The position numbers and the translations under genes are program-made. This document shows, piece after piece, positions 36,425 through 44,818 of a stretch of DNA of 64,000 nucleotides; the first letter of the stretch is position 1; every line of letters begins with the position of its first letter. Location: positions 789,178 to 853,177 of the forward strand of contig NZ_SJPW01000004.1 of assembly GCF_007860125.1 (NCBI RefSeq), written 5' to 3'. The notes under the pieces were generated by a model that worked only from the letters and a program-made list of their open reading frames with translations, made no database searches and was not told where the DNA came from. The DNA comes from Rubripirellula tenax. Lineage in GTDB: Bacteria; Planctomycetota; Planctomycetia; Pirellulales; Pirellulaceae.

Positions 36425-36556
36425 ATGATGGGCGATCGCTTGGCTGGTGTTGACGAAGACAAACTTCACGATCGCGTGATGAAATTCATGTCGAAGTCAC
36501 GAGGCGGAAAAGAGCCGACGCCAAAGCAAATCGACGCGGCTCGTCGAGAAAAATAG
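36425..36556 (+). pseudogene. Possible 3' fragment of an unknown gene
   Basis: About 43-60 residues ending LAGVDEDKLHDRVMKFMSKS and PTPKQIDAARREK have credible protein character, while the frame upstream (36191-36370) does not. It looks like the tail of a gene whose front was lost. Confidence 0.3.
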
Positions 36557-36564
36557 ATCGCCTG

Positions 36565-36912
36565 CTAAGCCAGCTTCGCACCGTTGGGGACTGTTTCGTC
36601 AGGCACCGCCAAGATGACTGATCCGTCGTCGCGATAAAATCCCACGATCAGGAACTCGGACATGATCGGACCGATCTGCTTGGGCGGAAAGTTCACTACG
36701 CCGATCACTTGCAGGCCAACGAGTTCGGCTTTGCCGTAGTTCGCGGTGATTTGGGCGCTCGTTCGCTTGATACCAGTCTCGGGACCAAAGTCGACGGTGA
36801 CCTTGTACGCCGGCTTACGAGCCTCCGGGAAATCGTCCACTGACGTGATCGTGCCCGCTCGCATGTCCACGTTTTCAAACTCTTGCCAAGTGATGATGCC
36901 TGACTCGTTCAC
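36565..36912 (-). CDS. csaA: CsaA-type tRNA-binding domain protein
   Basis: 115 residues. [26 protein letters not shown], then [18 protein letters not shown] and [19 protein letters not shown] form a complete CsaA-like OB-fold tRNA-binding protein, which in Bacillus has chaperone and secretion-linked activity. Its start overlaps the stop of the YdeI-like gene by four bases. Confidence 0.9.
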   Translation of the reverse strand: MNESGIITWQEFENVDMRAGTITSVDDFPEARKPAYKVTVDFGPETGIKRTSAQITANYGKAELVGLQVIGVVNFPPKQIGPIMSEFLIVGFYRDDGSVILAVPDETVPNGAKLA

Positions 36913-37382
36913 TCGGCGTGCTCCATCAAGGTGTCGATGACTTCTTCGACGCGACGCTCACGTGTCTCAACCATCTTCGCGTTGCCGACTCGGTAGCAGA
37001 AGCTGCGACGCTTGCCGGCCGTCCAACTGTCCCACACTTCGCGAGCCGCATCGTTGGCCTCTAGCGCGTATTGCAGTTCCGTTGGCACCGTGATCGCGTC
37101 CTGGTCAGCTACCTCGAAAGCGATCGACACGGTGTCGCCCACTGTCACGCCGATCAACTTTTGAAACTTCTTCGACACCATCAAGCACCACTTGCCACGC
37201 GTTGGTAGCAGCGCGGCCTCGATGCGAATGCCAGCGATCTCACCGTCGATCCGCAAACGCTTTGACTTTCCAAACGTCAATTGCGACGTGATCGTTTCGG
37301 GAACGTACACGACCGAGCTTTTCATTTTGCCAAATTCGTAGATGACGATCTTGGCGTCGAAGTTGTAGGGATAGTCACTCAT
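36909..37382 (-). CDS. YdeI/OmpD-associated family protein (DUF1905 domain), copy A
   Basis: 157 residues from ATG 37382. The N-terminal beta domain ([32 protein letters not shown]) is DUF1905-like. The C-terminal [21 protein letters not shown]...[15 protein letters not shown] is the YdeI/OmpD-associated domain. Family members are implicated in peptide or bacteriocin resistance, with no clear mechanism. Copy B is at 46686-47204, part of a segmental duplication. Confidence 0.83.
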   Translation of the reverse strand: MSDYPYNFDAKIVIYEFGKMKSSVVYVPETITSQLTFGKSKRLRIDGEIAGIRIEAALLPTRGKWCLMVSKKFQKLIGVTVGDTVSIAFEVADQDAITVPTELQYALEANDAAREVWDSWTAGKRRSFCYRVGNAKMVETRERRVEEVIDTLMEHAE

Positions 37383-37488
37383 GGTGCGTCTGCTGCAGTG
37401 TTCGTAAAATGATCTTCTCATCTTACCGGCCCGGTCGTCGTCGACGAAGACGGCCAGTATTCGCCGGAACGCTCACAAGAGAACGACC

Positions 37489-37962
37489 ATGGCAGCCACG
37501 CAAAAACGAACACTCGACTTTCACACCGGTGATGAAGTGATCGCGGAGATTCAAAACCTTCGATCCAGCGGCTATACGAAAACTAAGAACTGGAACCTCA
37601 CCCAAGTTTGCGAGCATTTGATTGCAACGATGACCGGCGGCATGGACGGTTTTGGGTTTCGACTTCCGTGGATTCTGCGAGCCACGATCATCAAGTGGAT
37701 TTTCAATCGCATGTTGAAAACGCGGAAGATGTCGAGCGGACCGACGTTGGATCGTTTAAAGCCCAAGTCAGAACCAGGCTCCGACGACGACGCGATCATC
37801 GACGATTGCATCGCGACAATCGAACGAGCCAAAGCGTTTGCTGGCCCAATCGAGGACTACCCGTTCCTGAACGAACTGAAGGTCGAGGATTGGCAGCAGT
37901 TCATGTGGATGCACGCCGGCCATCACCTGGGGTTTCTCGTCCCTAACGAGCCGGCCTCATGA
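37489..37962 (+). CDS. DUF1569 (DinB-like four-helix) protein
   Basis: 157 residues. LTQVCEHLIATMTGGMDGFGF near the N-terminus and the C-terminal WQQFMWMHAGHHLGFLVP supply the His residues of the DinB/YfiT-like four-helix metal site. Its biochemical role is unknown. It overlaps the OsmC gene by four bases. This gene is missing from duplication copy B. Confidence 0.8.
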   Translation: MAATQKRTLDFHTGDEVIAEIQNLRSSGYTKTKNWNLTQVCEHLIATMTGGMDGFGFRLPWILRATIIKWIFNRMLKTRKMSSGPTLDRLKPKSEPGSDDDAIIDDCIATIERAKAFAGPIEDYPFLNELKVEDWQQFMWMHAGHHLGFLVPNEPAS

Positions 37963-38411
37963 TTCACGCCACCGTCCACTGGCAAAACTCAGGAGAAAAA
38001 CTTCGCTCCAACCGCTACAGCCGTGTTCACACATGGACGTTCGATGGCGGAAAGGTGATCGAAGCATCCTCTTCACCCGACATCGTTCCAGTGCCGATGT
38101 CTGATGCGAGTGCCGTCGATCCTGAAGAAGCGTTTGTCGCATCGTTGTCGAGTTGCCACATGCTGTGGTTCTTGTCCATCGCTGCGAAAGCGGGTTTTGA
38201 AGTGGTAGCGTACCGCGACGAAGCGGTTGGCGAGATGCAAACGAACGAAGCTGGCAAGCAATGGATTGGCAACGTTAGATTGCGTCCGAAGGTCACATGG
38301 TCTGGCCAACGCGAACCCTCGGCTGCCGAAATGGCTCAACTACATGAGCGGGCACACGCCGAGTGCTTCATCGCGAATTCCGTCAGAACCGAAATCCGAA
38401 TCGAGACTTGA
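37959..38411 (+). CDS. OsmC/Ohr family protein
   Basis: 150 residues. DPEEAFVASLSSCHMLWFLSIAAKAGFEV carries the conserved cysteine of the OsmC fold. The second peroxidatic cysteine is probably AHAECFIANSV. Such proteins reduce organic hydroperoxides. It is directly followed by a broken phzF gene. The last ~57 bases of this gene also exist at 47325-47381 ahead of the intact phzF copy. Confidence 0.83.
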   Translation: MIHATVHWQNSGEKLRSNRYSRVHTWTFDGGKVIEASSSPDIVPVPMSDASAVDPEEAFVASLSSCHMLWFLSIAAKAGFEVVAYRDEAVGEMQTNEAGKQWIGNVRLRPKVTWSGQREPSAAEMAQLHERAHAECFIANSVRTEIRIET

Positions 38412-39068
38412 ATGAGCTCTTCCGACGGCATCCCCATTTGGCAGGTCGACGCGTTCGCCGATCGGCCCTTCACCGGCAACCCGGCTGCCGTTTGCATTTT
38501 GGAACGCTATCCGAGTGACGATTGGATGCAGAAAGTCGCAGCGGAGATGAACCTATCGGAAACCGCGTTCGTGGTGCCGACCGATGACGCAGGCAGTTTC
38601 CACCTTCGCTGGTTCACGCCCGCCACCGAAGTCGACTTGTGCGGTCACGCAACTCTGGCCGCGGCGCACACGTTGATCGAACAATCGCATGTTGATCCAG
38701 GCCAGTCGATTCGTTTTCAAACGCGAAGCGGCGAACTGACCTGCACGCAGTCCGATTCACGGATCACACTCAACTTTCCAGCGACTCCACCCAGGGACGA
38801 TGTCGATCCGGCAGTCGCCGAGCAAGCACGCGGCGCGTTAGGCATCAGCGAAGCGACCGTCCTGCAAAGCAAGTACGACCTGCTCGTCATTGTCGAAGAC
38901 GCAAGCACCGTCAAATCAATTCGCCCCAACTTCAACGCACTCGCGGAGTGATGGTGTCGGCCGCCGCCGTAGCAAGCGGTATCGACTTCGTTTCCCGATT
39001 CTTCTCGCCTCAATGTGGGATCAACGAAGACCCCGTCACCGGTTCGGCACACTGCTGCTTGGCACCTT
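38412..39068 (+). pseudogene. PhzF-family isomerase, copy A (frameshifted and 3' truncated)
   Basis: It encodes the N-terminal ~179 residues of a PhzF-type epimerase/isomerase up to a stop at 38951. Comparison with the intact copy at 47382 shows a 16-base deletion near 38945, apparently between short GCGGA repeats, which shifts the frame. Sequence homologous to the intact copy resumes and runs to about 39068 (LAP codons), where unrelated DNA begins. It is therefore inactivated twice. Confidence 0.85.
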
Positions 39069-39247
39069 AACATTCGCTGAATACCGAGCATCGTCGCAAG
39101 ATAGACAAACACGGTGGGAGCCGTGATAAGCACCAATCCTGGAACGATGAGTGCCAAGAACCCAAACACGACCAGCATCGGGCAACAGAGGGCCACCGCG
39201 GCCGTAACGCCTGTGAGAATTAGAACGATGTTGCGAAATTTACGCAT
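39069..39247 (-). pseudogene. Truncated small membrane protein
   Basis: From ATG 39247 about 59 residues form two hydrophobic segments (NIVLILTGVTAAVALCCPML and FLALIVPGLVLITAPTVFVY). The frame then runs into antisense phzF sequence at the junction near 39069, so the 3' end is lost. Confidence 0.45.
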
Positions 39248-39339
39248 AATGAATTCGATAACATGACGATCGGCGCACACCTTCCGCGGCAACGACCGCA
39301 GGTCGATGAACTCTAGGTCACGATTTGAACCCGCCAAAA

Positions 39340-39504
39340 TCAATTGTTGACGGTGACTTTACCGAGCGTCAGTTGCCCAGGCTTCGGCCAAGCTTCTTTG
39401 GTGCCTTTGCCGATGGCGACCATGGGTCCCATGACGTGGTCGTCAGTGAGGTTGATCAGCTTGGCGACTTCGTCGATGTCGGTCGCGGCAAAACACGATG
39501 CTTG
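39340..39504 (-). pseudogene. 3' remnant of a nitroreductase-family gene
   Basis: In one minus-strand frame the last ~54 codons read DEVAKLINLTDDHVMGPMVA, then IGKGTKEAWPKPGQL and LGKVTVNN before a TGA at 39342-39340. This is the typical C-terminus of nitroreductase-like flavoproteins. The front of the gene is absent; a ParD-like antitoxin gene starts just beyond. Confidence 0.7.
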
Positions 39505-39551
39505 AGTCGCAGGTAGCGTTATGCTACCGTGTAATGATCAGGAGAAAAACC

Positions 39552-39923
39552 ATGGGCCAACCGGTCAAATTATCCGACGAACTTGTTTGTGACGCTCGCG
39601 CGACGGCCGAGCTTTCGCAGCGCAGCATTGCTGGCCAAATTGAGTTTTGGGCGGCGATCGGCAAGTCGCTCGAACCGTTGCTACGCGGGGATCGAGCGAT
39701 GGCGCTTCGGCAAGCCGGTTCGGTTCGGTCGTTATCCGAAGTGATGGCGGCGGTAAATTCGCCGGCCGGCCGGCAACGTGTGAGTGACTATTTGAAGTCG
39801 CGACCGTTCCCGCACTACGAGCCGGTGAAGGATCGCCCCGGTTTGCTCCGCAAGATTGACGAGGACGGCACCGAGACGATTGGCCGATTTGTGAATCGAG
39901 TCTTTGAACCGGCCGCTGGTTGA
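39552..39923 (+). CDS. ParD-like antitoxin of a zeta-type toxin pair
   Basis: 123 residues from ATG 39552, with AGGAG upstream. MGQPVKLSDELVCDARATAELSQRSIAGQIEFWAAIGKSLE is a ribbon-helix-helix-like antitoxin pattern (ParD-like, COG4710 type). The C-terminal part probably wraps the toxin. The stop TGA overlaps the next ATG (TGATG), the usual coupling of antitoxin and toxin. The toxin gene that follows is chimeric, so the antitoxin may be orphaned. Confidence 0.75.
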   Translation: MGQPVKLSDELVCDARATAELSQRSIAGQIEFWAAIGKSLEPLLRGDRAMALRQAGSVRSLSEVMAAVNSPAGRQRVSDYLKSRPFPHYEPVKDRPGLLRKIDEDGTETIGRFVNRVFEPAAG

Positions 39924-40468
39924 TGCTGGGTTTCGACTTCCTCGACTCGCGTCCAATCGTGGTCGCTTTGGCCGGTTCCAACGGTGCCGGCAAGTCAACG
40001 TTTTTCGAGTCACATCTGTCCGAATGTGGTTTGCGATTCGTCAACGCTGACGAGATCGCCGGCCAACTTGCGATCGGCCCCTACCAGGCGGCAGAGGCCG
40101 CAGCAGCGATTCGAGCATCGCTGATTGTGGGCCTCGATGAAGGTGATCAAACGGTCGAAAAGGAAGGCATCTACGATGGGTTAGAAATCGACTTGGTCAC
40201 ACACGACGCATCCAAATTCTTCGCTCTGATGCTGCGTCGCAACGGCTACGTGCTCGAACAGATATTTTCGCCGCTGGTCGTGTTCGCGACCAAGGAGTTC
40301 GACGAACTGAAGTCGATCGCGGCCGACTGCGTCACCAAGCACCACGCCCATCACTACCTTGGCTTCGCCGCAACCCAGTGGAAACTGTTCGGCAAAGAGT
40401 CACCGCCAAGGGTGAAGCCCTTGCTGTACGTTTACCGTGCGTTGCTGACCGGCATCCAGCCAAATTGA
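39923..40468 (+). pseudogene. Chimeric frame: zeta-toxin N-terminus joined to a nucleotidyltransferase fragment
   Basis: 181 residues. Residues ~1-67 are a zeta-like kinase start with Walker A GSNGAGKST and FVNADEIAGQL. From about residue 70 the sequence becomes a COG3541/YcgL-like nucleotidyltransferase (GLEIDLVTHDASKFFALMLR, VLEQIFSPLVV, HHAHHYLGFAATQWKLF, LYVYRALLTGI) and stops before that family's normal end. Both parents are incomplete: the zeta part lacks its substrate-binding half and the transferase lacks its catalytic N-terminus. It is most likely a deletion scar that happens to be in frame; a new chimeric protein is possible. Confidence 0.7.
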
Positions 40469-40469
40469 C

Positions 40470-40763
40470 GTCGGCCATCGGCGGATAGAACTCGCAGATG
40501 CGTCCCTCAATCTTTCGAACCGGCCTTAAGCTTACCCCGCTCGATTCAAGTACCTCATTGAAGGCTGCCCAGTAGTTCGTCCTTCGTTCTCTAGCCTTGT
40601 TTCCGGCGCCAGCGGCCTTTCCTGGCGGCTCGTATTTGACGCCGCTATCGGGTCTGGGCCAGAGTTTGCTCACTTGACTTGCGAGCGACTTGCCCCGTTT
40701 CGTGATCTGCTCTTCATCCCAAGCCTCTGTAGACTTAAAGATATTGTTCAACGTTAACCCCAT
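40470..40763 (-). pseudogene. C-terminal fragment of a DUF262/GmrSD-like gene
   Basis: LTLNNIFKSTEAWDEEQITKRGKS and SLASQVSKLWPRPD read like the C-terminal (HNH-side) region of DUF262 restriction proteins. A following NYWAAFNEVLESSGVSLRP stretch resembles DUF4268-type tails. It is joined at ~40757 to the head of a BrxC-like gene and at ~40465 to the nucleotidyltransferase fragment on the other strand. Family assignment is by eye and moderate. Confidence 0.5.
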
Positions 40764-40839
40764 CGGTCAACTTCAGGACAAACTGTCCTTTGTCGACGGA
40801 TTCCGGAATATGGATCAAATCTTTGATGTAGGTTGTCAT
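40735..40839 (-). pseudogene. N-terminal fragment of a DUF6079 / BrxC-PglY-like gene
   Basis: ATG 40839 overlaps the stop of the gene at 40836 (ATGA). The 34 codons begin TYIKDLIHIPESVDKGQFVLKLTDGV, close to the N-terminus of BREX/Pgl-type ATPases (DUF6079). The frame stops at 40735 after a junction, so only the head survives. The overlap shows that it was the fourth gene of the operon running from 43315. Confidence 0.6.
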
Positions 40840-41519
40840 TTGTCGTTGGTCATTTGTCGACGGCTTGGAAAATACTCGTCTCCGACTTGGGCCTGGAACG
40901 GTATCGAACGAACTTCTGCATCATCTCGATGGAAGGCATTGAATAGGTAACCAACCAGGGCTACGGGCCAACTTTCGCCTCCTTCAGGAAGAAACTCTGC
41001 ACGTTTCAATGGATCATCCAAATCCGCGGCCCGATCTGGGTACAGCAGCTTCAAGTCTGCAAGAGTCTTGAGTGGACGTTGGTTTGCCAAGATAGTGATG
41101 CCGCCATTCCGATAGGCAGAAACGACGAATCCAACACAGCTAAACGACCACAAAGGATTATCAGCACGGGGTTGCAATCGCTCTGGGTGGATCAGATAGC
41201 GTGGTTCCGAGGGCAGCATTTCCTGCTGTTTCGCATTCGCTTCCATCTCCTTTCGGAAGCGATCAACAAATCTCTGTATCTTTCGACGCTCGCGCTCCGT
41301 AATCGGGAGATGTGAAACTACATCGCAACGGAACCTGCCGGATACGATTGGCGGACACATGTGCGTGACAGCCAAATCGGTTCGATCAGATACATCTGTC
41401 CTCGGTTCCGATTCATCACATAGCATTGAATGAACAAGAAAGCCTCGAAGTTCGAGGCCGAGGACGTCCAGCGGACAGACTTCGGCTGCCTTATTTCTTA
41501 CCGTGCGGAAAGTCGCCAT
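40836..41519 (-). CDS. Unknown protein, third of three genes nested in BREX-like remnants
   Basis: 227 residues. It mixes beta strands and helices, with no recognised motif. LPITERERRKIQRFVDRFRKEMEANAKQQ is a basic helical stretch. It lies nine bases after the gene at 41529, and its stop overlaps the DUF6079-like start, so it was made in one operon with that ATPase. Function is not assigned. Confidence 0.65.
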   Translation of the reverse strand: MATFRTVRNKAAEVCPLDVLGLELRGFLVHSMLCDESEPRTDVSDRTDLAVTHMCPPIVSGRFRCDVVSHLPITERERRKIQRFVDRFRKEMEANAKQQEMLPSEPRYLIHPERLQPRADNPLWSFSCVGFVVSAYRNGGITILANQRPLKTLADLKLLYPDRAADLDDPLKRAEFLPEGGESWPVALVGYLFNAFHRDDAEVRSIPFQAQVGDEYFPSRRQMTNDK

Positions 41520-41528
41520 AACGCTCGA

Positions 41529-42560
41529 TCAATTCTCGGCCAAAGCAACTTTTAGATTCTCGTAGACCGCTGGACTATTTTGCTCTACAAAAACCACCGC
41601 CTCTTCAAGATTGTCTTCAACCATCTCCTTGAACCAGCTAATCTTAAGTGAGTCAACCTTTTCTAAGAGCTCACTGGTTAATGACGCTGGTGATGTTGAA
41701 AGCGATTCCAAGACGGCGACACAAATGAGTGCAAGCATGGCAGTATTTGCGTAGCTCTTTTGAAGAATCAGCGATCTGCGTAGATACCCGAACGCGAGAT
41801 CGCTTACTATTTCGAGTGCATTCGGAAAGTCTTGCGTCGGATTCAATTCCACGAATTGCAGACGATAACTCAGCGCCTTTACAAACTCCATTTCAACTTC
41901 GTGGTGAACCGGAGTTGTTTCGGTAGGCAGCAGCCAATCGCAGTAGGCCTCAAACTGATCTTGCCCCATGTTCATCGCGTATTTGCGAATCGCAGAGCAA
42001 ACGTAAACCATTCGGTCTGCGTCCTCCGTAAGTCGATTTCGATCGATGAAGGCGTGCAACACTCGCAACAACCGATCTCGTTCCGCATTCTCAAACGATT
42101 TCGTTTCTGCAAAAAGGACTGCGGCAAATTGATCTTTCTCAGTTGCTGATAAATCTTCGAGCTTTTCAAGAATCTCAAGGGAATCATGAATCCATGAATC
42201 GACCTTTGCTGTTCTATCAAGCTCTTCCGATGGAGACGTTCTTGGGACAAAGACAGTTTTTGAGGAAGGTGTTGCTGTCTCGGGCAACAACAGATTCGAG
42301 CTTCGTGGCTCCACCCATCTAACCTGGCCCTGAGAACGTAATCTCTCACTTATCTCGTCGACTCGATCTTCAGGGCAATCGATGCCGAATCCTCTTCGCC
42401 ATTTCCCGCTACGCTTTTCCAATAAGTTGTATTGCAAAACGCCAGGCATGACTTCTTCAATGCGGTGATTCTCAAGCTCAACGTGTTCGTCATCGTCACT
42501 CCAATGTGACAATTGCGTCAAAAGGTATTCGTTGAGTTGCTTGATCGTGTCTGACATCAT
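41529..42560 (-). CDS. Unknown protein, second of three genes nested in BREX-like remnants
   Basis: 343 residues, mostly helical, with an acidic N-terminus and a central Ser/Thr/Pro linker (ETATPSSKTVFVPRTSPSEE) separating an N-terminal domain (~1-90) from a helical C-terminal domain (~115-343). No motif recognised. Its start overlaps the previous gene's stop by four bases. Confidence 0.65.
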   Translation of the reverse strand: MMSDTIKQLNEYLLTQLSHWSDDDEHVELENHRIEEVMPGVLQYNLLEKRSGKWRRGFGIDCPEDRVDEISERLRSQGQVRWVEPRSSNLLLPETATPSSKTVFVPRTSPSEELDRTAKVDSWIHDSLEILEKLEDLSATEKDQFAAVLFAETKSFENAERDRLLRVLHAFIDRNRLTEDADRMVYVCSAIRKYAMNMGQDQFEAYCDWLLPTETTPVHHEVEMEFVKALSYRLQFVELNPTQDFPNALEIVSDLAFGYLRRSLILQKSYANTAMLALICVAVLESLSTSPASLTSELLEKVDSLKISWFKEMVEDNLEEAVVFVEQNSPAVYENLKVALAEN

Positions 42561-43315
42561 GTCTCCTCCTGATTAGGGTTTGGAACGACCAGGTTTTTCT
42601 TTATCGATTTGAGAACGCTGACTTTCTCTAAAGCCGTGCCAATATCATCACGTAAGCGTGTGAGTTCATCTTCTGTCAACGCTAGCTCGAATGCACTATT
42701 GTCGCCACCTTGCGTTACATAGTGGATCCTTAAGTGCGTCAAGATAACAAACGCATCTACATGCTCTTTTGAATCATCGAAGACAGGCCGTAAATCGCAA
42801 ACAAATTTCACGTCACGAAATTCGTTACCGACATCTCGCAGCAATCGCTCGGCTTTGCGAATAAGTTTCCCGTAGCTGTTCTCCGTGATTAGGACATTCA
42901 GATTCTCTCGCAGTCGAGTGAGGTTCTCAGGTGAAAAGAACTGCTCTCGTTCCTTTCGGTCACTGTCCACCCACTTGTCCAAAGAGTCCAGCACCTTGGG
43001 GAGGTTGCTAGATCGCAAGCTGTTGATCGTCCGACGAATGGACTTCGCTACGTCTTTGTTAGTGTCGGCACCGAGCGCTTTCAGAATCAGGTGTTCCAGA
43101 GCTGATTGATTTCCGAGGCCATCGAGATTGCCCAGCGACTGCACCACTTGAGCAAGTCCAGCAGTCTCCAATCGAGATATCGCAAAGAAGTCCCGCAACA
43201 TTTCGGGTGGCATCGCGCTTCCGGAGATTACCTCGTTTAATGAAGGCTCTGGAAATTTTGGGGATTGATCGCTCATAGGAAAATCATTTTCTTTGACTTG
43301 TTCGCTGTCGCTCAT
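42557..43315 (-). CDS. Unknown protein, first of three genes nested in BREX-like remnants
   Basis: 252 residues. The middle is helical (residues ~40-150). The C-terminal ~75 residues (VKFVCDLRPVFDDSKEHVDAFVILTHLRIHY, then ELALTEDELTRLRDDIGTALEKV) form a beta meander followed by a helix. This is distantly reminiscent of COMM-like domains, but I do not claim homology. It begins 73 bases after the PglX-like stop. Confidence 0.65.
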   Translation of the reverse strand: MSDSEQVKENDFPMSDQSPKFPEPSLNEVISGSAMPPEMLRDFFAISRLETAGLAQVVQSLGNLDGLGNQSALEHLILKALGADTNKDVAKSIRRTINSLRSSNLPKVLDSLDKWVDSDRKEREQFFSPENLTRLRENLNVLITENSYGKLIRKAERLLRDVGNEFRDVKFVCDLRPVFDDSKEHVDAFVILTHLRIHYVTQGGDNSAFELALTEDELTRLRDDIGTALEKVSVLKSIKKNLVVPNPNQEET

Positions 43316-43388
43316 TGTTTTCTGTGTATTATCGCAGGTTTTAGGTGCTTCGGGGAGAGTAGGGAAAGGTCATTTTTGGCGGCTCATT

Positions 43389-43631
43389 CTACGTCTCCTT
43401 GGATTTTTTCTTCTTTGCTGCCCGCTTCTTCTTCGGCTTCTGAGGTGGTTCCCAGGCTTGGATGTCTTCGGGGGTGAGGCTTAGGTTGCGGGCTTCGGTG
43501 GCGATGAATTCTTCAAAGTAGTCGCCTAGGGCGTAGCCGTATTCGTTGTCGGTGTCGTTGTGCCATTGCTTGACCCAGGGAATTTGTTGGTCCATGGCGG
43601 CGAGCAGTGGGACCAGGCGTGGGTCGTCCCA
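43389..43631 (-). pseudogene. C-terminal fragment of a PglX-like (BREX) methyltransferase gene
   Basis: The last 80 codons (DDPRLVPLLAAMDQQIPWVK, then LGDYFEEFIATEARNLSLTPEDIQAW, then a Lys-rich tail ending at 43389) resemble the extreme C-terminus of BREX PglX-type adenine methylases. Upstream of ~43631 the homology ends and another fragment lies on the opposite strand. It marks the front of a decayed BREX-like locus. Confidence 0.55.
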
Positions 43632-43669
43632 ATCACCATCATCCCGATGCTGCCGCCCATCACAGCGAA

Positions 43670-43876
43670 GACTGGAGCCGGCTAATGAAGCTGATCCGTG
43701 TCGCGATGCCACAAGTCGAGCAAACGATTCTGTCCTCGGAAAAGCCCGTGTTGATGATCTATCCCGGGCTGTTAGCTCGCTATGAGCAAATGGACGTACT
43801 CAGTCGCATTCGTGAACGAGTCGGCCGCAAGGGACAGATGTTTACAACAGAATTAGCGGTCGTCTCCCAGCATTGA
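43670..43876 (+). pseudogene. Coding fragment on the plus strand, unassigned
   Basis: From ~43670 the frame reads LIRVAMPQVEQTILSSEKPV and LLARYEQMDVLSRIRERVGR, plausibly an internal or C-terminal piece of a large defence (BREX-type) protein. After ~43840 it runs over the antisense nuclease end. There is no start of its own. Confidence 0.35.
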
Positions 43877-44818
43877 CCGAACCATTTCGTCCAGAACCAT
43901 TTCGCTTCGACCAACAATACTTGTCAGCACCATGAGCCTTTCAGATACGCGAAATGGTAGCGGGCTCGGAACAAACTCTCCGGCCGTCAATTCGTAGAAC
44001 TTGTTGTTCTCGACACTGGCGAAGAAGTCTTTTTCCGAAGGAGATTCCCCCGCCCACAGCCTTGTATCCTCTCCTTTGTGAGGTACGTCAGCAACGCTTG
44101 GCCGTGCTTCGTTGACGCAACGTATCTGTCCAGAGGCGAAGAACTTCCAAAGAGAAACGAGATCATAAAAATAGACGCCCCAATGAAGTCCCGGCAGGGA
44201 AAATGGCATTCCGTTTAAAACAACAGGCACAACGCGTTCCCACTGAACGTCGCGATGAAGTTCTTCGCGCACGAGTTGTGGGTTTTGTTCAAGGATTGCA
44301 ACCTGTCTGACCAATTGCGCCGCGGCTTCCTTCTGATTGATCCAGAACGTGTGTTTGCTTTGCACGGTTTCACTGGGCAACGCATAATTCTTGCACTCAA
44401 CGATAAACAGGATATTTTCCCAAACGAAAAGACAGTCGATTTGCAAATCGTGGCCGTCAATACGCCGCTTTAGCTCAACCGCCTGGATTCCATTTTTCTC
44501 GAAGACTTCACGAACTTTCACTTCGAGACACGCACCTTTTTCGTCAAACTGGTGACCGAATCGACCGCATTGAGAAAGCACCAAGCGGACGGCATCGTGC
44601 GCGCAAGCAGAGAAAATGGATAGGCAGACATTGTCTTTCCCGATTTTCACGAGCGGGCAATCGTACAGGTCAACGCTTTCCTTCCCGAAAGTGCAATGCT
44701 CTATAAACTGACTCGCTGATCCACTATCCAATCCGCATTTCGCAAGCAAGTCTTCGATTTTTACGAGGGGTACAACGCACGGTGCCTCCATCCAATCGAA
44801 AGACTTGGTGTAGTCCAA
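43853..44818 (-). CDS. PD-(D/E)xK nuclease-like protein, probably 5' truncated
   Basis: 321 residues from TTG 44818. DGHDLQIDCLFVWENILFIVECKNYALPSE (residues ~122-151) supplies the D...E-x-K active site of Mrr/NERD-type nucleases. The flanking regions look like the back half of a larger protein. The start coincides with the point where a glycosidase on the other strand also loses its front, so a rearrangement at ~44818 probably removed the N-terminal domain. Confidence 0.6.
   Translation of the reverse strand: MDYTKSFDWMEAPCVVPLVKIEDLLAKCGLDSGSASQFIEHCTFGKESVDLYDCPLVKIGKDNVCLSIFSACAHDAVRLVLSQCGRFGHQFDEKGACLEVKVREVFEKNGIQAVELKRRIDGHDLQIDCLFVWENILFIVECKNYALPSETVQSKHTFWINQKEAAAQLVRQVAILEQNPQLVREELHRDVQWERVVPVVLNGMPFSLPGLHWGVYFYDLVSLWKFFASGQIRCVNEARPSVADVPHKGEDTRLWAGESPSEKDFFASVENNKFYELTAGEFVPSPLPFRVSERLMVLTSIVGRSEMVLDEMVRSMLGDDR

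Noticed and set aside
36191..36556. A full 121-residue gene
   Set aside because: Only the last third has protein-like composition; the rest resembles random translation, so only a fragment is listed.
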